Assembly (NCBI RefSeq): GCF_015710975.1
Contig: NZ_CP049783.1
Location: 3,949,501 to 4,013,500 of the forward strand
DNA: 64,000 nucleotides
Source: Paenibacillus polymyxa
GTDB taxonomy: Bacteria > Bacillota > Bacilli > Paenibacillales > Paenibacillaceae
Reading direction: 5' to 3'
Both the position numbers and the translations under genes were made by a program. Positions within the stretch are counted from its first letter, which is position 1. Each line of letters starts with the position of its first letter. Positions 36,856 to 44,709 of the stretch are shown one piece after another. The notes below the pieces were generated by a model that saw nothing but the letters and a program-made list of their open reading frames with translations, did not search any database and was not told where the DNA came from.

Positions 36856-38625
36856 GTGCATAGATATAGAACTCATAACTGTGGAGAACTGGATCAGACG
36901 CATGTCAGGGAAATCGTGAGAATTGCAGGTTGGGTTAAAAATATGCGTAACCTTGGCGGGATTGTTTTTATTGACCTTAGGGATCATTATGGGGTTACGC
37001 AAATCGTTGTCTCTGATCCTAATGAATTAAAGGATTTTGCATCCAAGATCAATAGGGAATCAACCATCTCTGTTATAGGAGCTGTATGTCACAGGTCCGA
37101 AAGTACGATCAGTCCTCATATGAAAACCGGTTATATTGAGGTCATTGCCAAGGAGATAGAAGTGTTAGGGAAGGTCATGAACCCATTGCCTTTTGAAGTA
37201 TCTTCAGCACATGAAGCCCGGGAAGATTTAAGATTAAAGTATCGTTTCCTGGATCTGCGCCATGAAAATCTGCATGATAATATTGTACTTCGCTCTAAAG
37301 TCATTCAAAGTATCCGAAAAAAGATGATTGATTTGGATTTTTTGGAGATTCAGACACCGATTCTGACAAGTTCATCTCCAGAGGGCGCCAGAGACTATTT
37401 GGTTCCTAGTAGAGTGCATCCAGGCCAATTTTATGCCTTGCCCCAGGCACCTCAACAATTCAAACAACTATTAATGGTTTCCGGCTTTGATAAATATTTT
37501 CAAATAGCCCCGTGCTTTAGAGATGAGGATGCAAGAGCAGACAGATCACCCGGTGAGTTTTATCAGCTGGATTTGGAAATGGCTTTTGCTACACAGGAAG
37601 ATGTTTTTAATGTAGTTGAAAATATGCTGTATGAAGTTTTTTCTGAATTTACACATTTTAAAATTTCAAAGCCTTTTAGTAAAATTCCCTATCAAGAAGC
37701 CATGCTCAAATATGGGAGCGATAAACCTGATTTAAGAAATCCATTAATTATCCATGATGTTACAGAGCTTTTTGCAGAGAGTGATTTTAAAGTGTTTAAA
37801 AATAAAACGATACGAGTTATTGCTGTTCCTGATTGTGGAGGGCAGCCAAGAAGCTTTTACGACGACATGGTAAACTTTGCTGCTGAAGCTGGAGCGAAAG
37901 GTCTTTCATGGATTAAGTTTAATGATGATATGTCTCTCAGCGGCTCGATTGCAAAGTTTATACCGGAGAAGGTAAAAAACGAATTGATCGATGTAACGCA
38001 AGCTGGTCCGGGATATGCACTGTTTTTTGCTGCCGATGAGCTTAAAAATGTCGAAAAAATAGCTGGCGCTGTCCGAAACCAATTAGGCAAAAGGCTGGAT
38101 TTATTGGAAAAGGATACGTTTAAGTTTTGCTGGATTGTTGATTTCCCCATGTTTGAATTGGACCCTGATACTCATAAAATAGAGTTCAGCCATAACCCAT
38201 TTTCGATGCCGCAAGGTGGCATGGATGCGCTGCTGAATATGAATCCTCTGGAGATCCTGGCGTACCAATATGATATTGTATGTAATGGAATTGAGCTGTC
38301 CTCGGGGGCTGTCCGTAACCACGATACAGAGATTATGGTAAAAGCCTTTGAGATCGCGGGTTATACATATGAAGAGATTAAGAGTAAATTTCCTGCACTC
38401 TTTAATGCTTTTCAATTTGGGCCACCCCCTCACGCAGGTATAGCACCTGGAATTGATAGGATTGTGATGATCCTTGCAAATGAATCGAATATTCGAGAGG
38501 TTATTGCCTTTCCAATGAACAGTAAAGCACAGGATGTATTAATGGGAGCCCCTTCAGAGGTTACTGACAAACAATTGAGAGATGTTCATATAAAATTGGC
38601 AAATGCCAAGCCACAAACAGAATGA
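36856..38625 (+). CDS. aspS: aspartyl-tRNA synthetase inside the polyketide cluster
   Basis: 589 residues, a full-length bacterial class II AspRS. It has an N-terminal OB-fold (AGWVKNMRNLGGIVFIDLRD), class II motif 1 region after RFLDLRHENL, the Asp-site block TPILTSSSPEGARDYLVPSR, motif 2 in FRDEDARADRSPGEF, the GAD insertion, and motif 3 near the end (GPPPHAGIAPGIDRIVMIL). The start is GTG 36856 after GAGGG. Motif 2 has an extra Gly and reads DARADRSPGEFYQLD, where Firmicute enzymes, as I recall them, read DLRADRQPEFTQID; the version here resembles alphaproteobacterial AspRS. The gene is visibly richer in A+T than the PKS. It sits between the AT-ER gene and the cluster terminator with no terminator before it, so it is probably co-transcribed. 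It may be a resistant second copy that protects the producer; the normal aspS usually lies elsewhere, next to hisS. Confidence 0.93.
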   Translation: MHRYRTHNCGELDQTHVREIVRIAGWVKNMRNLGGIVFIDLRDHYGVTQIVVSDPNELKDFASKINRESTISVIGAVCHRSESTISPHMKTGYIEVIAKEIEVLGKVMNPLPFEVSSAHEAREDLRLKYRFLDLRHENLHDNIVLRSKVIQSIRKKMIDLDFLEIQTPILTSSSPEGARDYLVPSRVHPGQFYALPQAPQQFKQLLMVSGFDKYFQIAPCFRDEDARADRSPGEFYQLDLEMAFATQEDVFNVVENMLYEVFSEFTHFKISKPFSKIPYQEAMLKYGSDKPDLRNPLIIHDVTELFAESDFKVFKNKTIRVIAVPDCGGQPRSFYDDMVNFAAEAGAKGLSWIKFNDDMSLSGSIAKFIPEKVKNELIDVTQAGPGYALFFAADELKNVEKIAGAVRNQLGKRLDLLEKDTFKFCWIVDFPMFELDPDTHKIEFSHNPFSMPQGGMDALLNMNPLEILAYQYDIVCNGIELSSGAVRNHDTEIMVKAFEIAGYTYEEIKSKFPALFNAFQFGPPPHAGIAPGIDRIVMILANESNIREVIAFPMNSKAQDVLMGAPSEVTDKQLRDVHIKLANAKPQTE

Positions 38626-38693
38626 ACGGATTCAACAAGATACTGCAAGCAAAGCTGAATCCAGCACGCAATTAAATCCGATTGAGTGAGCTA

Positions 38694-38728
38694 AAAACTC
38701 TCCCTGCTAGAAGCAGAGGAGAGTTTTT
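38694..38728 (+). terminator. intrinsic terminator closing the PKS cluster
   Basis: AACTCTCC pairs with GGAGAGTT, with an inner CTGC/GCAG extension, followed by a run of seven T. It lies 70 bases after aspS and marks the end of the biosynthetic transcript. Confidence 0.92.
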
Positions 38729-38850
38729 TTATGTAGCTTAGATTGTTCAATTTAGGTTAGTAGCAACTGCTGCAACCTTTCTATCGTGAACCACGTCAAG
38801 AAGTTGTTAACGGCCAAGCGGCCTAATTCAACTACAAGGTGGAACTTAAC

Positions 38851-39513
38851 ATGAGCATGAGAAAAAGTGCAATCGCAGCCCTTACGACTATAGCTCTGCT
38901 GTCCTTCTCGATTGGAGGTCATTTGTCTGCGGCAGACAGTCAATTCAAGGATTTGGGCCATGTAAATGGCAAAGAAAAAATCATATCCCTTAAAGAGCGG
39001 GGGTTACTTAAAGGTGCCTCTGACACGCAGTTTCTCCCCTCATCTAAAGTGACCGCTGCCCAAGGCATTCAGTTGATCTCGGGCGGACTTCAGCTTAGTT
39101 TGGCCGCCATTGATTTGAACCAGGCGCCGCAGGCGAGTGGACTGTTTACCCAGGTTAGGGATACCGCCTGGTACGCCGAAGCTTTTATTAACGCGTATTA
39201 TAACGGTGTAGACATTCCAAAAGAAATCAATCCTGCCAAAGCACTAACCAAAGAAGAGTTCACTCACATGTTGATTCAGGGCATGGAAAAAGCAGGTGCT
39301 CTTCCCATGATTAAAATCGCACCTGCAAATATTGCGGATGACAGCGAGCTGGAGCCTTCTTACCAAGGCAGCATTCAACGCTCGCTAGTGTACAAGGTCA
39401 ATGTCCTGGATGGGAAGGGAAATTTTCATCCCAAAAGTGCGATTACACGTGCCGAAGCTGCTGTTATGTTATACAATGCATTGGAATACCTGAATGCTCA
39501 TCCAAAGTCGTAA
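38851..39513 (+). CDS. exported S-layer-homology (SLH) domain protein
   Basis: 220 residues from ATG 38851, eight bases after AAGGTGG; a GTG at 38839 sits on that site and is less likely. A signal peptide covers about residues 1-28 (MRKSAIAAL, hydrophobic core, cleavage after SAA). SLH-like segments follow: FKDLGHVNGKEKIISLKERGLLKG, a middle degenerate copy, and a clear last copy around KVNVLDGKGNFHPKSAITRAEAAVML. SLH modules bind pyruvylated cell-wall polymer, so the protein is probably wall-attached. It carries no other recognisable domain. It is separated from the PKS cluster by a terminator and is unlikely to belong to it. Confidence 0.85.
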   Translation: MSMRKSAIAALTTIALLSFSIGGHLSAADSQFKDLGHVNGKEKIISLKERGLLKGASDTQFLPSSKVTAAQGIQLISGGLQLSLAAIDLNQAPQASGLFTQVRDTAWYAEAFINAYYNGVDIPKEINPAKALTKEEFTHMLIQGMEKAGALPMIKIAPANIADDSELEPSYQGSIQRSLVYKVNVLDGKGNFHPKSAITRAEAAVMLYNALEYLNAHPKS

Positions 39514-39565
39514 CCAATACAGCAATTAAGAGCTTTACTTCTGAGGAATTTAAGCATTCAGTTAC

Positions 39566-39593
39566 TTGACATCAATACCGTGAATGCTATAAT
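39566..39593 (+). promoter_or_regulatory. sigma-A promoter upstream of ung
   Basis: TTGACA at 39566-39571 and TATAAT at 39588-39593 with a 16-base spacer. Transcription should start near 39600. Confidence 0.8.
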
Positions 39594-39599
39594 AAGGAA

Positions 39600-39720
39600 A
39601 TCGAATTTAGACCCCGCGGTAGTTGACTATCGTAAGAATACTTTTCTGGTCCTTCGGCATAGAAACACAAGTAACGAATAAATAAGCTGGCTCCGGATGA
39701 GGGGTCAGCTTTATTTGTTT
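39600..39720 (+). ncRNA. short leader RNA or small RNA ending in a terminator, before ung
   Basis: From the predicted start near 39600 to the hairpin at 39680-39716 is about 115 bases without a reading frame. A C(TTCG)G-capped hairpin lies in the middle. GACCCC at 39610-39615 is complementary to GGGGTC at 39701-39706, which is the 3' arm of the terminator, so pairing of the two would break the terminator. That is the layout of an attenuator or riboswitch, but I do not match it to a known class; an independent small RNA is equally possible. Confidence 0.5.
39680..39720 (+). terminator. terminator-like hairpin in the ung leader
   Basis: About 14 base pairs between 39680-39694 and 39701-39716 with one bulge and a six-base loop, ending in a T-rich arm (TTTATTTGTTTG). 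Confidence 0.7.
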
Positions 39721-39772
39721 GTACAAAAGTTAACAGCTTTCACAGATTTACATATTGAGAGGAGACAGCGGT

Positions 39773-40441
39773 ATGTTTGGGAATGACTGGGATGATGTAC
39801 TACGGGAAGAGGTCGAAAAGCCTTACTTTAATGAATTAAGGTATACGTTAGCTCGAGAGTACAAGTTACATAAGGTATATCCTCCAAAGGAAGATTTGTT
39901 TTCAGCACTCAAATTAACGCCATATCATCTGACCAAAGCGGTTATATTAGGGCAGGACCCATACCATGGAGAGGGACAAGCTCACGGCTTGAGCTTTTCG
40001 GTTAGACCCGGTGTGCGTACACCGCCGTCTCTACAAAATATATACAAGGAGCTGCGCGATGATGTCGGCACTCCCATTCCGAATCAGGGATACCTCGTTC
40101 CTTGGGCTGAGCAAGGTGTGCTGCTGCTGAACAACGTGTTGACCGTGCGCGAAGGACAACCTCAATCTCATCAGGGAATAGGTTGGGAACGTTTCACGGA
40201 TGCTGTCATTGAAGCGATTAATGAACGTGAACAGCCGGCAGTGTTCATTTTGTGGGGGAGCCATGCTCAGAAAAAAGCAAGCTTCGTGAATACCAGTAAG
40301 CACTTGGTGCTGAAATCTGCTCATCCGAGTCCATTGGCGGCTCATAGAGGTTTTTTTGGCAGCAAGCCTTTTTCACGTACCAATGCATTTTTGCAAGAGC
40401 ATGGAATGGAACCGATTCGGTGGGAGATTCCTAACCGCTAG
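39773..40441 (+). CDS. ung: uracil-DNA glycosylase, family 1
   Basis: 222 residues, the usual length. It removes uracil from DNA at the start of base excision repair. The water-activating motif [13 protein letters not shown] lies near residues 61-73 and the leucine-loop motif [18 protein letters not shown] near 184-201, both intact. The start is ATG 39773, with AGAGGAGA eight bases upstream; an in-frame TTG at 39755 overlaps that site. The next gene begins 16 bases after its stop, so the two probably share a transcript. Confidence 0.96.
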   Translation: MFGNDWDDVLREEVEKPYFNELRYTLAREYKLHKVYPPKEDLFSALKLTPYHLTKAVILGQDPYHGEGQAHGLSFSVRPGVRTPPSLQNIYKELRDDVGTPIPNQGYLVPWAEQGVLLLNNVLTVREGQPQSHQGIGWERFTDAVIEAINEREQPAVFILWGSHAQKKASFVNTSKHLVLKSAHPSPLAAHRGFFGSKPFSRTNAFLQEHGMEPIRWEIPNR

Positions 40442-40457
40442 CACGGGAGGTGAGGAC

Positions 40458-40880
40458 ATGCGTCAATGGAAGGGACGTCAGGTCATTTTATATCACGGCA
40501 ACAACGGTCATACCCAGAAGGTGCGCGGCACACTTGAAAAATGGGATGATATACGAAAATGCGTTATTTTGGGCCCGAAAATGCTGGCTATTCCTTTTGA
40601 AAATATTACGCATATTACCATGCTTCCTCCGGGACGTGAGCGTAAAAGCCGCCAGCCAGCGAGGCTGAACGCTTTCGGTTATGTAATGAATGTTCCGTTA
40701 CAGTTTGATAATGCCATTCATTTTCAGTCGGCGGTGACGATTTGGAGAGATGATCAACTGATTGCTTATAATGTAAAGCTGGTTAGTCACTCGGCAGACC
40801 ATGTGACTCTTGAGGATGGACAAACCTTATCCAAGGCAGAGCATTTATTTGTAGTGAGGTCACTGCGTGGCGAACTTTAA
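40458..40880 (+). CDS. conserved hypothetical protein downstream of ung
   Basis: 140 residues, starting at ATG 40458 behind GGGAGGTGAGG. The protein is soluble, with no signal peptide or membrane segment, and is basic (GRERKSRQPARL). The first half (QVILYHGNNGHTQKVRGTLEKWDD) looks like a small beta-barrel, and the pattern repeats weakly in the second half, so it may be two similar small beta domains. I do not recognise a family. Spacing suggests translation coupled to ung. Confidence 0.8.
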   Translation: MRQWKGRQVILYHGNNGHTQKVRGTLEKWDDIRKCVILGPKMLAIPFENITHITMLPPGRERKSRQPARLNAFGYVMNVPLQFDNAIHFQSAVTIWRDDQLIAYNVKLVSHSADHVTLEDGQTLSKAEHLFVVRSLRGEL

Positions 40881-41000
40881 CTGTTATAATTCACCTTTTT
40901 TTGATGAAGGGTTCAATTTAGTTAGCTGCTTACCGATAAAAGATAATGGGATTGTTAATAATATCCTGTTTTATAGAATGAAACCAAGGGAGAGAAACGA

Positions 41001-42887
41001 ATGGAGCGTATGAAACGTATGAGCAAACGGAGTACCTTCTTACTTGCTTTGCTGATGTTTGTATTCGCAGCATGGCCAGCAGGTTTGATCCGGGCTGAGG
41101 AGAAAACGACCTCTACGGTACAGTGGGACAGTCAAAATCCAACCACAATCAATCTGGGTGGAAGCCCCGCTCAATTAAAAGTGTGGTCTGTGACGGAGAC
41201 TGGTAAAACGGATGTAACCGAAGAAGCTGAATGGATCTCCGGGGACTCAAGTATTTTAAAGGTAGAAAAGGGACTCATTACCCCAGTGTCCAAAGGGCAG
41301 ATTAAGATTGTTGCCACATATGGTCAGAAAACGGTAAGTACGACGATTACGGTAAAATCGCCTTACAGCAAGTTGCAATTCAATCCGACGGGTCCTCTGA
41401 ATCTGACTATTGGCGGAGAATCGAAGCAACTGACTGCTCAAGGTGTGCTTAGCGGAGGTGGCACGGAAAATGTGTCCGGCGTGGAATGGACATCCACGAA
41501 TGAAGCTGTTGCTACCGTAGAAAATGGACTTGTACGTCCTCTTGCCAAAGGCGTGACTTATATAAAAGCCGCCAAAGATGGCCTTAATGCTCAATTGATC
41601 GTGTATGTGCGCTCTTCATCCCAGGCACTGGTACTGAGTGAGACTGGCTCCAAATCGGTCTATATGGGGAGCTCCCCCATTCAGGTTACTGCAACCGATG
41701 TGAACCTGACTGGCGGCAAAACAGATGTGACCAACACAGCAGAATGGACTTCCTCTAATTCGCTGGTTGCCACTGTAGAGCAAGGGAAAATCACACCGAT
41801 GGATGTAGGGAATTCGACGATTACAGCTTCCTATCATGGTTTGAGTAAGACTCTGAAGATTAATGTACTTCCAACTGTCGAAAAACTGGTCTCAAGCAAA
41901 GCCAGTCTGGCTCTTGAAACTGGCAGCAAAACATCTCTTCCGAGTATATCTGCTTATTTGGTCAATGGAGCCAAAAAAGCAGTTCAATCCGATGTAAAAT
42001 GGAGCTTAAGCAGTGAGAGTGCAGTCAAAATTGCAAATGGTAAACTGGTAGCAGTAAACCCAGGTAGTGCAACATTGACAGCGACAGTAGGTGCGCTCAA
42101 GCTGGACATTCCAGTGACCGTACAATATAAGGTTCTTAAGCTGACGGCTTCTGAGAAAAAATATGTATTGGTTGCAGGCCAAGAAACGAGTATTCCGACT
42201 GTAAAAGCACACATGGCTGGTGGCGGAGTACTGGATGTGACCAACCAGGTAAGCTGGGTAGCTACAACAGCGGCAGTTACAGTGGGAAATGGCAAAGTAA
42301 AAGCGGTGAGTGGTGGAAACTCGGGAATCAAGGCAATGTATATGAATAAATACGTGAAAGTGCCTGTCATTGTGGAGGGAGCCATTTCTACATTGACACC
42401 AAGTTTTTCGAATGCTGAGATGAATTTGAAGGGAAGTAAGTCCATCAAAGTCGTCGGCAATTATACAGATGGTAAAAAAGTTACCCTGAGCAGCAAAGTG
42501 AAATGGACAACATCGAATGCTTCTGTAGTGCTCGTAAAAGGGTCTTCCATTAAAGCTGTTGGAATTGGAACAGCAACCATTACGGGTACGTACCAGGATA
42601 AGTCGTTTAACGTGGAGATTAAGGTTACACCTAAGTTGCTTAAGCTGGTATTGAGCAATAAAAACCTGAAGCTGCCTAAGGGCTCATCTCAAGTGCTTAG
42701 CGTGAGTGCAGTTTATGATTCAGGCGCGACTGCGAATGTGACCAATTCAGCGGTGTGGACATCCTCCAAACCGTCGATCGTACAGGTTACAGCTGGTCAG
42801 GTGAAGGCCTTGGATAGCGGAAGCTCCAGTATTAAAGTAGTCTATGGTGGTAAGAAGGTAACGACGTCTGCCAAAGTGTTAAAATAG
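41001..42887 (+). CDS. exported protein of about seven Big_2 (bacterial Ig-like) repeats
   Basis: 628 residues, start ATG 41001 after AAGGGAGAG. A signal peptide covers about 1-32 (RSTFLLALLMFVFAAWPAGLIRA is its core and end). The rest is about seven repeats of 80-90 residues, each with the Big_2 pattern: a statement such as VTEEAEWISGDSSILKVEKG followed by a Gly and a short beta strand (for example GVTYIKA, GNSTITASY, GTATITGTY). Repeats begin near residues 38, 125, 210, 292, 378, 460 and 545. No wall anchor, SLH or catalytic domain is visible, so it is probably secreted or part of a surface assembly. A strong terminator follows. Confidence 0.88.
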   Translation: MERMKRMSKRSTFLLALLMFVFAAWPAGLIRAEEKTTSTVQWDSQNPTTINLGGSPAQLKVWSVTETGKTDVTEEAEWISGDSSILKVEKGLITPVSKGQIKIVATYGQKTVSTTITVKSPYSKLQFNPTGPLNLTIGGESKQLTAQGVLSGGGTENVSGVEWTSTNEAVATVENGLVRPLAKGVTYIKAAKDGLNAQLIVYVRSSSQALVLSETGSKSVYMGSSPIQVTATDVNLTGGKTDVTNTAEWTSSNSLVATVEQGKITPMDVGNSTITASYHGLSKTLKINVLPTVEKLVSSKASLALETGSKTSLPSISAYLVNGAKKAVQSDVKWSLSSESAVKIANGKLVAVNPGSATLTATVGALKLDIPVTVQYKVLKLTASEKKYVLVAGQETSIPTVKAHMAGGGVLDVTNQVSWVATTAAVTVGNGKVKAVSGGNSGIKAMYMNKYVKVPVIVEGAISTLTPSFSNAEMNLKGSKSIKVVGNYTDGKKVTLSSKVKWTTSNASVVLVKGSSIKAVGIGTATITGTYQDKSFNVEIKVTPKLLKLVLSNKNLKLPKGSSQVLSVSAVYDSGATANVTNSAVWTSSKPSIVQVTAGQVKALDSGSSSIKVVYGGKKVTTSAKVLK

Positions 42888-42925
42888 TCTACGTACATTG
42901 CCACATCTGGCGTATACCAAACAAA

Positions 42926-42958
42926 TAAACCCCCGGTCCAAAGACCGGGGGTTTTATT
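42926..42958. terminator. strong bidirectional terminator
   Basis: CCCCCGGTC (42930-42938) and GACCGGGGG (42943-42951) form a nine-pair stem with a four-base loop, with T-rich DNA after it on the + strand and A-rich DNA before it. It serves the Big_2 gene and the convergent gene at 42965. Confidence 0.95.
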
Positions 42959-42964
42959 TTCAGC

Positions 42965-43267
42965 TTATTCTACGCCGTCCTGATAATGATTTTTCCAGTG
43001 CTTATCGCCTTTGTGCGCGAAATCTTCAACTGTTTTCTCCAGAGTAGCTACTAGTTGGGCTTTAATCTCAGCGATTGTGTCACGAAATAATCTTTCTTCC
43101 GTACCGTTGATTTTTTCACCATATAAAGCTTGAGCAGCTACAAATTGACGATGTTGTTCTACAAAACTGTCAATCGAATGCAATGCATGCTCCACGTATT
43201 GTGAAATGCTATGATGCTCGTTAGGCAGTTGTAATTTTAATTCCTTAACTCTGTTTAATAATGCCAT
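42965..43267 (-). CDS. small conserved hypothetical protein, helical
   Basis: 100 residues from ATG 43267, seven bases after GAGGTG on the - strand; a GTG nine bases earlier is part of that site. The protein is soluble, rich in Glu, Gln and His, and reads as long helices (ISQYVEHALHSIDSFVEQHRQFVAAQALYG broken by short turns), probably a helical bundle. No family recognised. It is convergent with the Big_2 gene across a shared terminator. Confidence 0.75.
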   Translation of the reverse strand: MALLNRVKELKLQLPNEHHSISQYVEHALHSIDSFVEQHRQFVAAQALYGEKINGTEERLFRDTIAEIKAQLVATLEKTVEDFAHKGDKHWKNHYQDGVE

Positions 43268-43501
43268 GATGATCACCTCGTGCGTTTTGTTATGTCAATA
43301 ATTATACATCATTTTCGGAAAAATTTCATTAAATTTCGGTTAAATTGTGACTTTTATTATGTCATGATTGCATTTTCAATGGTAATCAGTCCTAATCTCG
43401 GAATTTTGTGCTTTTTTCTTGGTATCGTGATTTCAAAATTTAAAATATATGATACGAAGACAATGTAAAAGCAGGCTGCGACAGCTGTCTTTCTGACATG
43501 C

Positions 43502-43507
43502 TATAAT
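43502..43507 (+). promoter_or_regulatory. possible -10 box before a small membrane protein
   Basis: TATAAT at 43502-43507, 38 bases ahead of the small gene at 43545. The -35 region is weak, so this is tentative. Confidence 0.35.
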
Positions 43508-43544
43508 GGGGAAAAAGCCCAGTCGGAAAGGTTGTCAGTATGGT

Positions 43545-43637
43545 ATGAAGCTTTTTAAAGGTTTATTTTGGGGAATTCTGATTAGTCTTCTCCTGTGGTG
43601 CGCCTTGTTTGGGCTTGTCCGCTGGATGACTCATTAA
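43545..43637 (+). CDS. 30-residue single-span membrane protein
   Basis: The frame ATG 43545 to TAA 43637 encodes MKLFKGLFWGILISLLLWC followed by a few hydrophobic residues, VRWMTH and stop. A basic start, one hydrophobic span of about 20 residues and a basic end make a typical small membrane protein. GGAAAGG lies 13 bases upstream, a little far, and a TATAAT box is near 43502. I cannot assign a function. Confidence 0.5.
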   Translation: MKLFKGLFWGILISLLLWCALFGLVRWMTH

Positions 43638-43652
43638 GTCGTTCTCTGTATC

Positions 43653-43847
43653 TTATACAATAACTCTTGCGACTGTATCCACGTCATTAACGGAAATCGT
43701 ATATACGTGTTCGTCATCGTAGAGCTTGAATTGCTGAGTTTCTTGGTCAGATAGGAGCTTAGGCCAGCCAATTACGGTATTTCCATTCAGTAACCGGATT
43801 ACAACAGCTTGCATTTGGCTCACGGCCAGTTTGATCTCATCGTTCAT
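43653..43847 (-). CDS. small hypothetical protein, possible beta-barrel fold
   Basis: 64 residues, from ATG 43847 with GAGGAGG eight bases upstream, which strongly supports translation. After a short helix (MNDEIKLAVSQMQ) the sequence alternates as short beta strands (AVVIRLLNGNTVIGWPKLL, KLYDDEHVYTISV, TVARVIV), which resembles a small Sm-like or SH3-like barrel. I do not recognise a named family. Confidence 0.7.
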   Translation of the reverse strand: MNDEIKLAVSQMQAVVIRLLNGNTVIGWPKLLSDQETQQFKLYDDEHVYTISVNDVDTVARVIV

Positions 43848-43988
43848 TCGTACAACCTCCTCTCTATACTATTTGTCGTCGGATATTTAACCTTTTTTTA
43901 TAGTCGGTAAGGGGTTACAAAAAATAAAATCTGGGGATTACCTTAGCTGAAGGTCATTTACTGGAATAGCTTGAAAGGAAGAGGGAAA

Positions 43989-44426
43989 TTGAAGAAAAAG
44001 TTGCTAAGTTTTATAGCCTTAGTGTTGCTAGCTGTGGGAGCGTACTGGTTTGAAGGAGACAATCTTTTTACGAAAATAACAGGAGAGAACCCGCCTTCAT
44101 CAGCTCAGGTAACGCTGCAATTTCCGTCAGGTCGTTATCCTGAAACGGCGCAGCATATTAAGGAAGCCATTCAAGCGGGAAAATCACCAGTATGCACAAT
44201 TGACCGGGAAGGAGCCGAGCAAAATCGTCAGCATTCACTTGCGGGTGTTCCTACTCGTAAAGGGTTTGATCGTGATGAATGGCCGATGGCTATGTGCTCA
44301 GAAGGGGGTAAGGGTGCAAATATCAAATACATAGCTCCTAAGGATAATCGTGGGGCAGGATCATGGGTCAGTCACCAGTTAGATCAGTATGAGGATGGGA
44401 CTCGTGTAAAATTCGTTATTAAATAG
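43989..44426 (+). CDS. nucB: secreted NucB-family deoxyribonuclease
   Basis: 145 residues. The start is taken as TTG 43989 behind AGGAAGAGGG; an in-frame TTG at 43971 would place that site inside the gene. Residues 1-22 form a signal peptide or anchor (KKKLLSFIALVLLAVGAYW). The mature part has the NucA/NucB core: FPSGRYPETAQHIKEAI, CTIDREGAEQNR, the catalytic block GFDRDEWPMAMCSEGGKGA and DNRGAGSWV. These nucleases cut extracellular or mother-cell DNA; NucB of Bacillus is made at sporulation and also disperses biofilm DNA. Two Cys (in VCTID and AMCSE) fit the family. The 3' end overlaps a convergent small gene by eight bases. Confidence 0.88.
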   Translation: MKKKLLSFIALVLLAVGAYWFEGDNLFTKITGENPPSSAQVTLQFPSGRYPETAQHIKEAIQAGKSPVCTIDREGAEQNRQHSLAGVPTRKGFDRDEWPMAMCSEGGKGANIKYIAPKDNRGAGSWVSHQLDQYEDGTRVKFVIK

Positions 44427-44595
44427 TTTTTGATTTAGTGTTTTTACCTTTTAGCTCCTTAGATGTTTCCTGTTTGGCTTTAATCAGCGCCAAAAAATCA
44501 AAAAAATCACCTAGTGTATTGAAGCCGGCACCTAATATGGCCAGGTCTTCAGCAGATAGTTGATCTAACCATTCCATTTGCTTAGCGTCAAACAT
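44419..44595 (-). CDS. 58-residue hypothetical protein, convergent with nucB
   Basis: The - strand frame starts at ATG 44595 with GGCGGTGAT a few bases upstream and stops at 44419. The protein begins MFDAKQMEWLDQLSAEDL, has a hydrophobic middle (AILGAGFNTLGDFFDFLALI) and a basic tail (KELKGKNTKSKTI). The ribosome site and sensible composition support a real gene. Its stop overlaps the nucB stop by eight bases, so the two mRNAs are antisense at their ends. Function unknown. Confidence 0.65.
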   Translation of the reverse strand: MFDAKQMEWLDQLSAEDLAILGAGFNTLGDFFDFLALIKAKQETSKELKGKNTKSKTI

Positions 44596-44621
44596 ATTAT
44601 CACCGCCAACCCTTAATAATG

Positions 44622-44687
44622 TATAGTATGTAGTGGCGGCAACGAAGGTCAGGGCTCTGGCATACCTTTTAAGTATGCCTGTTTTTT
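44622..44687 (+). promoter_or_regulatory. possible promoter and terminator-type leader before the sensor kinase
   Basis: TATAGT at 44622-44627 is a possible -10 box. It is followed by a hairpin at 44659-44679 (GGCATAC/GTATGCC) and TGTTTTTT at 44680-44687, a good intrinsic terminator, only 22 bases before the kinase start. It could end nucB read-through or attenuate the kinase gene. Confidence 0.5.
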
Positions 44688-44709
44688 GTGCAGAGGATGT
44701 GTAAAACTC

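Noticed and set aside
43280..43468. 62-residue + strand frame in an AT-rich gap
   Set aside because: No ribosome site, odd composition, and it lies over the upstream region of the - strand gene at 42965; probably a chance frame.
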